64,000 nucleotides of DNA from Parelaphostrongylus tenuis (lineage: Eukaryota > Nematoda > Chromadorea > Rhabditida > Metastrongylidae): contig JAHQIW010006962.1 in the NCBI GenBank assembly GCA_019055375.1, positions 90,478 to 154,477 on the forward strand. Direction: 5' to 3'. Shown here one piece after another: positions 13,801 through 28,800 of this stretch (positions are counted from its first letter, which is position 1; every line of letters starts with the position of its first letter). The position numbers were made by a program, and so were the translations under genes. Below the pieces are notes generated by a model, which ran no database searches, was not told the origin of the DNA, and saw only the letters and a list, made by a program, of their open reading frames with translations.

Positions 13801-16800
13801 GACAGTTAAGACATGGGGGATCCATCTAGGGACAGCATGATTGTGACTGACCTCACGTTGCATTGCGTTGTGCACCTTATAGAGAAAATTTAGAAAATAA
13901 AATTCTATAAAACAGTTGCAATGAGAAGCGCAGAATTAATCACTTTTACTCCAATCAAATATGTAAACAGCATTTACTAAAAGTCAATATAGTGATATTC
14001 CATTTTATACCTGAGCAAATTCTACCATAGCATGCGCTTGTTGGCTGTAAGCAGCAAATTTTGTTTACTGATTATAGTGAACAAACAAAAAGGTAAGAAT
14101 CATTATAGTTGTTTACTTTTCCTATCAAAAGTAAAAAGTAAAGTGTCGAACTCATATTGAAAAGAGGAAAGCGAATTACAATTACAGCTTATTTAAAACA
14201 TGGATATGTTTTTATTAAAGCTTCTACTGCATTCGTAATTCAAAGAGATTTGCTCTTAAGATTGAGAAACAGAGACATTCAGACCTCAGATTCTCGCAGT
14301 TACAATAGCGGTGTTTAAAACTTCCCGTTTTTGGTATTGTCTAAAAACATAAATGACCTGTAGAGGAATTCCAGTGAAAGGAAAGAAAATTTATCGAAAT
14401 TAACTTTTCCGTCTTATTTCGTTATAGATGAAACAAATTGCTCAAATGATGTTTTCCATTAGTAAGCCTAGAAAGTAATAAAATGTTCTGAATTTTAACA
14501 AGTATATATTGGTGCTATAGAAGAGTGGAAACGTTAATGACGAAGTCACACTAAACTAAGCATCAAACAATCACGAATATGAAAAATCACCGGAAATATG
14601 GCGAATCACGGCGTTCAGCATACGTCCTTGAATGTGATAAGGTAAAGAAAGAAATTTAGAAAATAAAAACGAAAAGTTATTTGAAGGAGGAAAGCATACA
14701 TGGTGAGAAATTTGTGGATATCATAAATGAAGCAAAAGTACGGGGTATCGGGGTTTTTTCCATGTCATAAATTTTTCATTTATTCCCGCTTACGAAAAAT
14801 AAGGTGATTCTAAACAATGTTCTTTCCAAGGCCATGCCATCATCACATAATTAGGCTGGCATAATGATTCCACCGCAGACAACAAAGCATTCATTAACCC
14901 TTTGGGTACGACAAGGACACGCCGCCATGCCCACCTCGCCGCGCGCGCATCACTGCTCATTCGGACACCAGATTGCTCGCCGACTATAGTGGATAATAGC
15001 AAGCAATCAACGTGCTGATCAATCTTCTTGCGACGCGCATGACTTGGACTTATCACTGTAGAGGTGACTCGGTGAATACTAGATCTACTCAATAAATTGC
15101 TGCTGCCTATCGCTGTATCAAGTCAGTATCTCCATCTTCCTAAACAAATCTGGTAGCAACTCAACGCCCAGAGTTGAGCAAAGGTCAATTTTAGCTCATC
15201 AAAAGTGCGAATTATACCAAGAATCACACCAGTATTGCAGCCCAACTACAAGCAGTGCGCTGCGTACGTTCCAGCACGAAAATGCCCTTCAATAAATCCT
15301 GACCGCAGAAAATGCATTCTCATAAACAATGACGTAAAACATGGTTTGAATTTTAGATACTTCTCAAATACAAAATAAATTCCAGATACAAGAGTCCATT
15401 AGAACTATTCAGACACAAAATTAGTTCACATGGATGAAAACTACATAAATATTACCGAGTGGGTCCGGTTAATGCCGCAGTACTTCTGCAGTTCCGCATA
15501 CGATGGGTCTCACGATCACGAAGGTCCACAGATGACACTGGCGATGGTGGAGCAGTTGAAGCGAGGATATCATCCAATGGATCGCTGAGATATGAGGAAC
15601 TTCTTCAAAAGTTAATCCTTATTGGAGAATACGCTTGCTTCATTTTTGGAATGGATTTCAAATTATTCAACTTTGGTCCAAAACCTACATGAAGGCTTCA
15701 ACCGGTTGGTAGTGTTTTCTTGGAAACTGGACGCTTCTGGTGCCGACATGAGCTCGTGAAAATTCTACCGCATCAGACGAGCGCTCTGGCGGCTTTGGTG
15801 GGGTTTGTGTGTTTGCGGGTGGTGTGTAGTTCAGGTAAAAATCCGGATCACAGAGGTCGTCCATATCACTGCTGAAATGTTTCAGCTATTCATGTTAAAA
15901 TCAGTCACATAAATAACACCTCCAATGCAGCAATTCATCGAGAAAAAACTTTTTTTGAAACTATATTCAAAATGCTGCAAAAAATCAACTAAAAAGATAT
16001 GAGAAGCAAGTTCCACTGGATAGTGCACGTTTTTGCCAACGTGAATTCAGAGTGACGTAAAATGCCTATGGTGCCTTCCCTCCTGGTTTATTTATGCTTT
16101 TACCACGCTTCACAGTAATTAGAACTGCTCACAACTTTTTCTCATCTTTTCTGGAAAACGCATACTGTGCATCCTTTCACCTCATACTCATTTGTTCATC
16201 CAAGTAATTCCTCATTTCGTTTCTCTAGTGTAAAACATCCATCTACGTAGCTCATAGCACTTTCCGTACTGGATCGGCTGTTGCTTGACAATGTTTCTTC
16301 CTTCATGAATGTCTTGAATGTGTCAATTGATTCTCTCCTAAATCTCAGGTGCCAGACTTCTCAAACCCTCATCACAAGCAGTTGCAAACTCGAAAAGAGT
16401 TGTTCCCAGTCAGGGACTGATATCAGCTTGCCGACGTCGGGATGATTATGGCTTTGGGCTAGGCTGGAATTGAACAAAACCAGGACAGCAACCATGTCTG
16501 TACTACACATCATACTGGCTGCTTCAATCTTAGTATAGCACCATTCCATTCAACCAGTTTTTTATGAAACTTACTCAAACAGTAATAATCTGATAAGGAC
16601 ATAACGTAATTTAAGACATCAAGGTTTAAATGCTAAACAAGCGCCTATTTCGTCCTACCGAGAACTCATCATTAGCACCGTCCCCGATTCAGCCGACTCC
16701 TTAAGGCTATGCTCCTCTATGAAGGAATCGACGCTGAGCAATAAGTCCCCGCAAGTCAGGTTGAGTCCATAAAAAGCGGTCAAATGGAGAGGTATGATTT

Positions 16801-19800
16801 ATTTCAAAAGCCGCAAGCTCGACTGCGGTCACTACGATGTCAGATAATTCCATCATCTGACCTGCGGTGACTTGTTGCTCAGCGTCGATTCCTTCACAGA
16901 GGAGCATAAGCCTCATGGGATCGGTTGAACCAAGGACGGTAATACTAATTAACCCCAGTAGGATGAAACAGGCGCTTGTATATCACTTAGACCTTAATGG
17001 CTCAAAATATGTCATATCTTTAGTATAATAATTTTCTGTTTCATAAGAAAAAAATATCGCAAAAGGCAAGAACACGTGGACAACGAACTTATAGGTATCG
17101 TCGTTGAGGGTTCGATAGCTCCCATATTTTGTCTCATGTTTTTTCCGCCGATATCCAGTTATCGTTGATGTTGGCGTTGGTGTGGCACGTTGCGCTTGCT
17201 CAATTATCTAAAGAGTAAACTCTAAAGGAAAAAATCAACGGACAGCAATTTTCCACCCTCCTATCTTTTGTTTAACTTCGAGGTTGAATCCACTAAGTGC
17301 TAAGAAGTATATACAAAAAAATTTCCTTATAAACTAGTGTGTTTATGAGCTTATTCAATCTATCAAATATCCTCCTGGGTGATCAAAGAAAAATTTCGAA
17401 ATACAAAAGTATAAACATAAGAAAAAGTATAAATACTAGAAAGTATGAAAAAAGTACAAAGTATCTAAAGTATATATTTTGAAGTATGAAAAGTATAATA
17501 TAAGAAAAAGTATAAATAAAATGTATAGATATGTAGCAATGATAAAAAGAAAACTTGTCAAAGAATCAGCAATGTGACTAATAAAATATGGTGCCCTGAC
17601 TGCATAATATAATATAATGCTGATTAAGTCGTATTTGGAATCCACAATGTCTGATGAAATCCACTAAACAAACATTTTCTATACACTATTAAAGAGTTTT
17701 CATAAGCGTATATAATGAAAATACTTGAAAAGAGACCAAAAATGAGCTATATAAACTTTTCACATACCACTGGCCTTTCTTCACCATCGTCGTTTTTCAT
17801 GGAGTATGATTGAGACAACTGACTTCTCGCTGGTAATCGAGACAACTCGTCTAGTAAGGCCTCCTGCAATGTGAATTAACTTAAATTCTTAGTAAGACTT
17901 CTTGTAATAATACTAAGGATATTCTGAAAGAATATGTTCGAATCTACCTCTAAGTAAAAAAAAAATGGTGGCTTTGTTCCAGAATATACTGCAACAAAAA
18001 AAATTCTCAATGAAAACGCACTTATCGCGGTAGTATAATGTTATTGTATAACTATGCGTTCAATGATGTAGAATGGTATGGAAAACGCTAGACTTCGGAT
18101 TGGATCCCAACCCCCACTTCACCTTTTCGTGGGCGCGTGTTAGCCAATTGTACTACCGACGTTCCTGTTCTGCTACCAATCTTTTCGCGACACAAATAAA
18201 AGAGTGGTAACAGAACGGAAACAAAAGAGTGGTAGCAGAACACGAGCGTCGGTAGTGCAAATGGTAGGTACGCACGCCCCGAAATGGTGAAATACGGGTT
18301 CGACCCTCGTCTGACGTCCAAAGTTTTGTTATCGCTCTATATTTTTGGATATCAAAGTTAATATCCCAACAACCAATCGTTAATTTTTGATTTAAATTTC
18401 GTAAAACGATAGAAACTCTGAGGTCTAAGTTAAGAGTGATACGCATGAAGTAGTGAGTTCCTCTTTTTTCTCATGAGTACAGTATCCTTGATTTTCAATG
18501 ATCATCAACCACAATACACCTACTTTACAATAATGAAAATATTGAATTGCATAGGTAAAGGCATATGAGAATCAATGAGGCCTGGGTTCAGGGTAAGAGT
18601 CAGTACGTAACGGCACTGAGAAGCAGGAATAATTCTCTTCATGGATTACTATTGCGATAGTACTTGAAGGAGAACAACTGTCGAAGCATACAGCCCTCTC
18701 AACCTCGCACCTATCTAAAAAGATGAAGGAAGGATGGAAAAGATCATTCCGACTACTAGGAAGAGAAAAAGCAAAGACAATGAGAGGTTCTAGCAAATCT
18801 AATGAACTCAGTGTAGATATAAACAGTGAAAAATGCGGGAGAACAGCCGAAATTGAGTAGCGCTGATTGCGAGATTACGTATGAAAACAACTCAAAAAAA
18901 ATTAACTTCTCAGCGCCGTTGTTCCGTACGCAGTCGAAATATTCTCTTAGGCTTTAAGGAATACAATTTTTAGCCAAACAGCCTTGGAATAGTCAGGCAG
19001 AAAAAAAATAAACAGATCGAAGTTAACATTATTTGTATCAAACAGAATGACGTTTTAAAGCGCCTTGTCTCCGTCTAGCGAAGCAGCTGTCAGTGCAGCG
19101 AGCCAAAAAAAAAACAGAGAAATTTTTTATTCTTCATCGGATGGGCGAGCCTCGTGCGTCATAGTGGAATCTCATATGCACTAGACTATACCACAAACAA
19201 AAAGTTATAAATACCTATTTGAAAAGGATATGATTCGCTGCGCGTCGAAAAAATTGGAGTAGTCTATGGAACAATCTGCTTGACTCCTACTTATTCACGC
19301 GATTTCGCCCTGGTACATCGACATGCACTTGGGCGATTAATCGCAAAAGTTGCGGCCGCTGCAAAACAATTTTAATTCTATAGGAACCAACTTTCCTTCA
19401 GTTCAAAAATGGTGACTTCAGGGGTTGAAGACCCGAGAACACCGTTGAACAGCTCCAGTGATATCAGAAAAAGAAAAACACGATTAGCTAGCTTGTAACA
19501 TATCAAGAAGGCTGAAAGACGGGACACTTCAAAAGCGTTAATCAAGTTCAAATGCGAATTCTTTGAGCTACGTGGTGACAAAAAGAAATGACAAAACTAT
19601 CTGAAAAAATGATGGTGATTTGCCATACGACACATGATCAATGGTGGTGCAAGTTACAAAGAAGCGAGTACTAGTTCGATCTCACTCTCAACCCTCTTGG
19701 AATCGCATGACGACTCAACCTGACCATCTTCAAGGATGCATGAAGATCTGACTCGATCAATTCTTCACTTCATAATGAACGCAAAATTCTCAAGCAGCAG

Positions 19801-19936
19801 TCGAAACATCACGCAAATGCTCGGAGACATCCGAAACATTAATGCGATGAAATGAATCGAATGCAGGAAGCACTGCGATCCGCATAGCAGAATTCGATGA
19901 CGGGCGGTTCAAAATAAGAGAACAATATATTGTTTG

Positions 19937-19967
<31 letters not shown>

Positions 19968-22840
19968 ACATTGCTCAAAAAGACCAGCGTCATGTACGAC
20001 TGTGGCGCAACAAAAGGACGAATGGAATATGTGCTGGGGTCCGCACAACTAGTGAAGACGGACCGTCCAAGTATCCAAGTATTTGAATAATATAGTGTTT
20101 AGTTGGAATTTTTTCAAAACTTGGAAAAACTATGTCAAAAAAGGCATGCAAAATTAAAACAAACTTCAACCCCCATCAAGATTGCCAGATATTGCTCCTT
20201 TTCAAGTGCTTCGACTACTTGAAAACTGCATGTTTGCTCATACGAACTTTACGTTAGATTTTCTATGTCATTAAAACTTATAAAATATAGGAATTGTAGC
20301 TTGAAATACTATAAAAATGAATTATTCAGAATGTTTGATCGACAAGATGTTGTGGTAACGTAAAAAAAAAGATTGTAGACGATCTCATTAGGCTAAGAAC
20401 TAAGAGTTTGGGATCACGATTATATTGAAGCATATCGAAAGTTTGAAAATACGTTTTTTCTTCGAGCAATCTTACCTGTCACTGAAATAGTTGCTTTATG
20501 ATGGGAAAGACATTTGAGGAATAATTACAACAAGAATAAAAAATTCTCAAAAGACGTTAATTTTTTTTGAAGCGTTTCTTATCATCTGGACTGTCACAAC
20601 TGCGAATCAATTCGTATCCCACGTATTTCAAGGTAAAGTCATTCACATCCTAATTAATGCAAAATGAAAACATCTTTGCTTTTAGGATTTACAAGAGCAA
20701 CTTCATAGATTTTTTTGACTAAGTCGATGTTATTTCAAAGTTTTCCTTAGAAACAAGTCGACTATTTGTTCGAGAAGAGTTATTACTTTTTTGTTATGGT
20801 AATGTTTTTATAGCTGACACTCCGGTGAGATCTTGGGAAAGTCGAATAGGGTAAAGCTGGACCTTTGTACACGTTCGAAATCATCTCAATTATTCACACT
20901 TCCTGCTAAGGCAGAGTGGAAATTGGAGCCCTAGAAAAACTTTTAGTTTGTTTCCTATAACTGGTAATTCTAAAGAATTTAGAAATCAATGACCCCTATG
21001 TGAGCAGACTCTTTCCATACACAATTCATCATAACAATGCGCTATGCGAATTCCAACACTTCTTGCAATCAATTCGTTTTCTCGAAATGATCCTCCACAA
21101 AGGACTTTCGAGCATTTCACACGCTGTTTCGCCTGTTGTTTGAGGATTCTGTCTATTTGTGAATGTCGTAGAGTACTAATAAGACTCTGATTGCAGTAAT
21201 GGAAGAAGCCGAGCTAAAGCGTTTCCAGGCGTTAGTTGATTGATTGTAAGAAAGTGTTAGGCTGAGGAGGGATTCGATCCAGCGCTTTGCTTAGCCTTCT
21301 GCTGCTTTACGAGTCAGTGCCTCACTTTCACTATTATGTAACGAATCAGCTCTGTATAACTAAGATCAAACATGATCATTGAAAGCCTTCACACTTTTCT
21401 AAAGCTGTCTAGAATCAAAATGTTTTAAGAAGGAGGAAAATGCTATACTCCGGACGGAGATCCAGAAGTTGTAGGTATTAATGACGAATTCGAAACCATC
21501 ACTCTTGAAAGTTTTTGTAATACGAATATCGACGAAGAAAAGCTGCAGCAATTCGATTTGTGAATCTTACAAGAACAGAGTTTCGTTGTAGCAAAGTAAG
21601 AAAACGTGCCCTCATACATGGCTGAGATACGCTCGAACGAAGTTTGATGACGCACTGTATGAGTAGAAATCAATACGAGTCAGAGTTTGATTTGAGCATT
21701 TGATTTTACAATATTAACTTCGCTTTATATCAGTTATGCTCCATTTTTGTATTATTTGATAGAATAGATTGGTATAGCTGGCTATTGACTGAGACGTAGC
21801 AGTAATTAATATTTATTTTCACACTGCTCTTGTTACCAGTGTTGAAATTACGCGCTTATGTGATAGAAAATACCTTAACTCCTTTAGGCAAGGTACAGTA
21901 AAAGACGAGTTGGAAAAAGGACGAAATCGATATAAATGGCACAAGAAGAGAGGATGAAATATTAACTTTGGTATACTGTAACCAACCATGTGTTCGGTGT
22001 CTTATTGCGACCAGCCGAACTTGAAACCGGATAAAAGAATAATTAAGCAGATAAAGCCTAAGTAAAACCTGATTTTCATCTGCAGTAAAATATTTTTCTT
22101 TTTGCAATCATGATGAGAAAACAATCTTTGTTATATTGAACTGGAAAAAGTAACTTGAAAGGTGGTCTCATCAAAATCAAGTACACTTTCAAAATCCTCG
22201 AGAGCTGAGCTTTCGAATGTTACTGAAATTCTGGTGGAAAACTTCTGTTTAGTAAAAAAGGCCTCGAGGAATAAGTGATTGCCGATAAGGGAAAAGTAAA
22301 ATCGTTAGCATAGTAACACTTGTAGCAGCTACGAGAATATTTTGACAAGCAACAATTAATTATTTTATAGAATGCGATGTAAATAGGATTGATAAAGATG
22401 AAGGAATTTTTTGAATACAGATCAACAACCTTCTTGAATTCAGATACGAAGGTACTTTATCTTTAGTCACCTCCTGTAGGTAGGAAGGAGACAGCTTTGA
22501 TCGTATTTCCGGCTCCCTTTTGGGTGAATCTTACTAAATCTCCTACCTGTTTTGCTTTCTCAACCTCTTCGTCCCACGTTGGCTGCACTGGCGTTCGAAT
22601 TGTCTCCGAATGGGGAATTTGTGCCTGAATGAAATTTGGCCATTGTATTCATGAATCAGGTTTAAGGAACTTATGAGAATTGAATAACAATTTGGCAATC
22701 GATTTCTTCTACGAAATCATAATTTACATTTTGAATCTAAATTTGTTTCTTCTAATAATAAAAGAAACAAAGTTAAATCTTAACGCTTCCTTGTACTCCC
22801 AAGTTGCCAGTGCTCAGAATGACTACTGGTTTCTATGGGG

Positions 22841-22871
<31 letters not shown>

Positions 22872-25800
22872 TATGATAGGAAGAAATGAGTAGGAGTTTG
22901 AGATAGGGAAAACTTCCAGGAAAATCGTCGACATTTCTTCGAGAATGAATGTCAAACGACCATTCATCATCAACATGAACTTCCAAAGAATGTTTGACTG
23001 GTACCAACTACGAAACCTCAATCATTTCCTTATCGCGCAAGTTTTTAGTGAAATCATCAGATTCAAAAGACATTCAGGCAAAATGGCTTACGTACGCTCC
23101 GGAAACTTGGCTCGCCTCATCAGAGTCTCACACGATTGAGGGCAATGTTTGTATACTCAATGACAGTCGCGTGCCAACGACTGTAACAGACTAAGGCGAT
23201 ATTTACCTTGCTTGATCTTAACATTCTGTATTTTCCCTTCCATACTATGTAAAATCGACTCGTGGAGCGTGTAACTCTGATGAGGCGGACGAGACCGTAG
23301 AAATGTACGCGAGCCGCTGATGCACAAAGCCTCGAAAAGGCTCAGAGGTCTCTCAGAATATGTCGAGTTTTATATGGCGTTTCAAAAAAATTCAATTGAA
23401 GGGAAATATCTATTCTGATTTGAACTTGGAAAGATCTGCCGTAACCCAATATCAAATGTGAGACAAATTCATGGACTCCCTTTGAGATGTCCAAGATTGC
23501 GAGACCGAGTTGTTTCTTTCACTTGTTTTCTGCACAGTGGTTCAAGTACAATATGCCTGATAATCATTATTTGCCACGCATGTCAGTGGTCTGTCAATGA
23601 GGGCTGACTTATAGAGCCCGATACACGTGTTTCGATCTTGCGATCTCGTCAGTCGGGCAGTTACCCTTTCTCGTCTTTTGCTAATCTCTGTGGGTGCTCC
23701 AGTCCCCACAATAAGAGTTAGCGACGACGTACGTTTTACACTCTTAGTCCAGTGAAAAACTCACCAAACACAGAGTGTTGTACACTCGAATGCTCGTGGC
23801 TAGTATATTTAATATAACATATCTTTCATTTCGAGTGTTTTCTTAAGGCAGACTAAAACAGAGATTCCCAAACTTTGCAATAAGAATATAATTTTTGATG
23901 ACAGGAACTTTCAATAGTTTCAGACTATCCTGAAAGGCTTTTCAAGTACGGGCTCATGACTTTATGAACAAAATGGTAAAATCAGTTTCTTGCTTCGGTT
24001 AGGAGATGTATTCTCATTCCATAACGAGATTTTTGGTATTGCACGAGAAATTGAAAGAATTGGCAAATCGAATTTTTGAAAAGCGCAATCTCACGTCTCG
24101 AACATAGCGGCTGAAGGTTCAAGACAACATTGTTGTTTTCATGATAAGACTATAAGAACGTAATAGCAAAGTTGCTCTAGCGATCTACCACGGTTTTGCC
24201 CAACTGCGCAATTAGAAAAAATCGCCGTACTCACATTGCTGATTTCTTTGGGATCGATATTTTGAATCTCGTCCTCCTTTCGCTCGATTTTTGTTACTGT
24301 TGGTTTTTTAGGTCTCTCAAATGCCTCATTAAGGGCTTTAGTCGGCGCATAGGAAAAACACTTAGATGCTTTGTCGTACCTGAAAAAGTTGCTTATAATG
24401 AAACGCTTCAATTTAAAAAATTATTTAAAGGTACTAAAGGTAAATAAATCGATTAATGAAGAGTCAGTACAATTTTCAAAAGGTTCAAAACCAAAGTGAA
24501 AATGAGTGATTATGGGAAAAAATAGGAGAAGTACCGAAAAATCAGCAAATTCAAAGGGAGAAACTTATCATAATCAACCGAACAAGAAAGATGATAGCTC
24601 AATTTAACGATGAAGAATTGAAAGGCTTCAACCGTACAGCCACAAAAAATTTCCAAAAGTCATAAATGACATCGATTATAGAAGTCAACAGCCGACCGAT
24701 CTTTCCCGACCAGATCCGGCTCGATGCTCGGTGTCGCTCGGCCAGCTTCTCGTGGACTTGGTGGGCGCTGAACAAGTGGGCGCACTTGTGCAGGAAGTAC
24801 GCCTCGTCTGCAAAATTTCATCTTCTCAGCTTGAACTGTCAGAAAAATTCAACAAGTCTCCAAAACTAGTTGATATATGGTGATAATTCGTTTCGTAACC
24901 AATGAGCAAATAAATTAGACGCGTCGTCAGATTTACCTTTCGGGTAATTCGGGCACCACCGGTTCGGCCATTGCCGACGAGGAACGAGGTTTTGGTGGCA
25001 CTGGCGGTGGAAGCATTTCCGCTTCGTCCTGGAAATATTGCGAAAATCATTGATTGTCTTGCTACCGCGTGACGAGCACCATTTCTCTAATAGCGGCGTT
25101 TTAGGAACGGAAAATCGCACTGTCGTTCAAAAAATTCAATGTTATGTAAAAAAAAAACAAAAAACTAAGTGGCAATTCACTGGCAATTTCTGTCATTATA
25201 CATCAACAGCACGCTTGAAAGCACTCGAAAAATCGTTGTGCCGATGTTTTTTATGAGGAGATCAGCTGCCGTAGAGACTTTTCACTTGGGAGGCTTTTAT
25301 CCTTAGTTGTCATTTGTCGTAATATGGGCGATTTTGCTCGGTTCAGCATGTTCAGGAGGCATAATGTCACTTCAGCCCAAATAAAGCTATCTAAAGACTG
25401 ATTTCCAAGATCTTTTCGCCCCTCTTTTGCTTCCAATCAGCAAAATCTCATGAAACCCCATATATTGAAAGTAGATAATCTAAATTTTCAATCAAAATCT
25501 GTATGCAAAGACATTTCAAGATTTCATGAGCTTTCTTCGTGATTTTTGTTTAAGAACTAATACTGTTTTTCTAGATTTACGAAAATATGTTTTGTTTCTT
25601 TCTATCTAATTTATTCGTTCAAAAAAAAAACCATTACCACCGTTGCGTCTGTGACAGCCTCGTTGAACTTCTCGGTTGTTTCGTCGCTGTTGCTGAAACT
25701 TTTTGATTCACCACTCGGCTTTTTTCGTATTTCACTGTAAACTACAGAGCCGTTCGCTTCGTCTGAAAGATGTTGGATCAGACAAATGTTGGAGCTCTAA

Positions 25801-28800
25801 TAAAGAAGAGGAAGCTTGCAAAAGATTGTAAACGTTTAACAGAACACTAATATAGACACCTTTATTTCGAGTGTTTTCATAGACCATGCTCAAATTACAA
25901 TATATCTCATAATTGTTGTTTGAGCCAACATGTCATGTGGTCTGGTAATTGGCTCTTCTACAGTCCGATACAGTGTTTCAACCTTGCAGTCTCGGCACTC
26001 GGGCAAAACCCGCCATCTTTCAGTCTTCTCAGCCAATTCTCTGTGAGGTGCTCCAGTTCCCACACTAAGAGGTAGCGAAGACGAACGATTTACACTGAAA
26101 TCAAGTGAAATAATCATCAAATCTACAGTGTTGTACACTCGCGCTTTAGCTGCTAATTTTATAATATTATACCTTCATTTCGAGTGTTTTCCTGAGACCA
26201 CGCTCTCGAGATAAAAGTATAAATTATGAATATACCAGTCAAAGAGCAATCGAGTGTACACCGTTGTAGATTCGGTAATAATTTCACTTGATTTACAGGG
26301 TAAAATATTCGTCTTCGCTAATTTTTAGTGTGGGGACTGGAGCACCCACAGAGGATTGGCTAGAAAGACTGAAAGACGACGGGTTCTGCTTGACTGACCA
26401 GACTGTAAGGTCAAAACACGTGTATCGGACTGTACAAGAGCCCATTACCAGACCACATCAGATGTTAACTCAAATAATAATTATGAGAAATAATATAAAC
26501 AGTTTGAATCTATTTCATTTGAATGTTTTGATAATCTATGACGGCTGTCACCCTTCCAATAGCTTGTCTTCATTCGTATCATAATTACTAGGCAATTATG
26601 GTTTTCTTACTGAAATGGCTGCTGGTCCTGAGCAGCAGCGCTTTTAGAGTTTAGAAGAGTTACCTTTTTTATCCAAAAATCCACTTATCAATGGAAAAGT
26701 AACAGAATTATGTAAGTGGCTACAATTTGGGAAAATCCTAGCACACTCTCATAGACGTTTATCCAACATAAAATCCATTCAGCAAATCGTCGATTAGATA
26801 AATGCTGTAGTGGAAACTCAACGATTCATTGTGATTTGTGAAAATGGGTGATCCAAGTAACATAGAAACAGTAGCTGACAGATATTAACAAACTGATCAT
26901 GAAGGAAACCGTGAACGATAACGCCTGTGTTATTGTACGCACAAAATCAATTCAGCTTACACAAGTATAACTTGTCGAAATCTTTTGAAAAAAAAATTCT
27001 AATTAAATAGATTACGGATTGTAAAAACATGAACAATCGATTAGTCGAACGGAGAAAGCGTCAGAACAAGAAACGATGAGTTTTGCAAAAATTATGACTT
27101 CATGTCTTATTGAGATCTTGAGTTTCTTCCACATAGTAATATATGTAACATGTTCTACTATTGGATGGATCTCGTTTATAACCGTAACCCACCGTTTTGT
27201 GACCACACTCCAAAATACGGTAGCAGCAATTTTACGACATAAAAATGAAAAAGTTGAAAGAATTTGTCTGACTATATTCAGTTAATTGGAGACTGGCCAG
27301 ATGTGCTACCAAAAAAGTCACAGACAACACTGTTAGAACACAAATGTGCTCAGAATCATTCACCTTTTCACGGACAACAAAAATATGGGCGTCTTGGGAA
27401 TCAGATGACGGCCGACTACTCATCACAAGGATGCTTAATCATTATAGAGAAAAACACAATATTTTCTTTATTTCCCGATTTGTTTTGCTGATACAGAGCA
27501 TTCTTTCGACACTTATCGATCTCATTCTGTTACAGTCATGGGGTGGTGGGAACGACGAAAGCTTGCGTAATCATCGTTTTCATCTTCAACACCTGTTGTT
27601 TGCGTCATAAAATAGCTGACATAAGCTTTCTAATATGATTGAATCCATCGAAACCCTCATTTGAAGTTCATTGACGAGCAATGCATTGAATGAAGATCAT
27701 ACCCGCTATAGCGATGTTCTCAAAAAAAAGAGTGTAAGGCTTTAACGATTAGTTCCACAGGATCACGTTTGTTATAGTCATACGTTTCTCGACTTTCGGA
27801 TAGTCACAATCGAATTTCACTTTTGCTTCGGTAGCTTCGTTTTCTATTATTTTGCATTCATTTATTCCTATCGCTCAGGAATGTTAAGGAATACAAATAG
27901 TCATACGTTTGTAATTAGTGAACAATATACTATACAGATACACATACATCTACCGAAATCGCTTGGTAGTTCAACTGAAGGAAAGGTATTTTTGTTGCAT
28001 AATAGATAAGCGATCAATGGTAAGCATTTGATGAAGAGACTTGTTTTCTGTTGTAGGAATAAGAGCCGGATTAAACTCGTCCAATTTTCGCTTACTCATA
28101 GAAAATTTTTATCGAAAGTAACGAAACTTCAAGCAAACTTTTTTTTTGAGTGAACGTGACATAGAGGGAATTTTCCTGCTCTTATCGACCACATCGCTAA
28201 GCTGGAAGGAATCGCTCGCTGTTATCAAGATGATTGCAGTTTTTTAAGGCGAAATACAACATTATACATGGAGCGAAATTTATTGAGCTTATACGAACGG
28301 CTTCCTTTAGAAAATTTTGAGATTTCTGATCTGCTTTATTGTTTACCATGTGTGATTAGATACAAGCGACATTACTCGTTTTGGGAAAGAAAATGATAAG
28401 TCCAACTCTGTATATGGATTAGGCTTTCATTAGGACTAGGCAAAACTCACTGAAGAATTCAATACATTCTGCGATTACATAAGCACTGCCAGTGAAGCGA
28501 GGTTGCCGATTGATAAAAATTGAGGTTCACACTTTCGTCAAGGTGATTTCGATGGTTTTACTAATGTTAGTCCAACGTCATAATAGAGACTTTTCAGGTA
28601 TTAAACAAGAAGGAATAAAATGAAATTAACATGATATCAAACAGTATAGAGAAATTTTATGCTTCGGAAAATTGTTATCAATGAAAAAGATGGTATCAAA
28701 GCATCTGACCCAATAAACCATACATAGATAACTGATGTGTATAAGGAAGACAGTATCTTGATAGACCTAAGATAACTAAGTTGTGAGCAAAAATACGACC

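Noticed and set aside
14790..15092. 100-codon minus frame, GC-rich
   Set aside because: Sits just after exon 16, where exon 17 already fits in phase; no domain recognised and no donor found in phase 2. Possibly part of an unknown repeat.
24711..24807. Second open frame of exon 11a ([13 protein letters not shown]...) spliced to 11b
   Set aside because: It fits exon 11b but not exon 10, and the other frame gives a proline-rich peptide like exon 20a. Kept only as a remote alternative.
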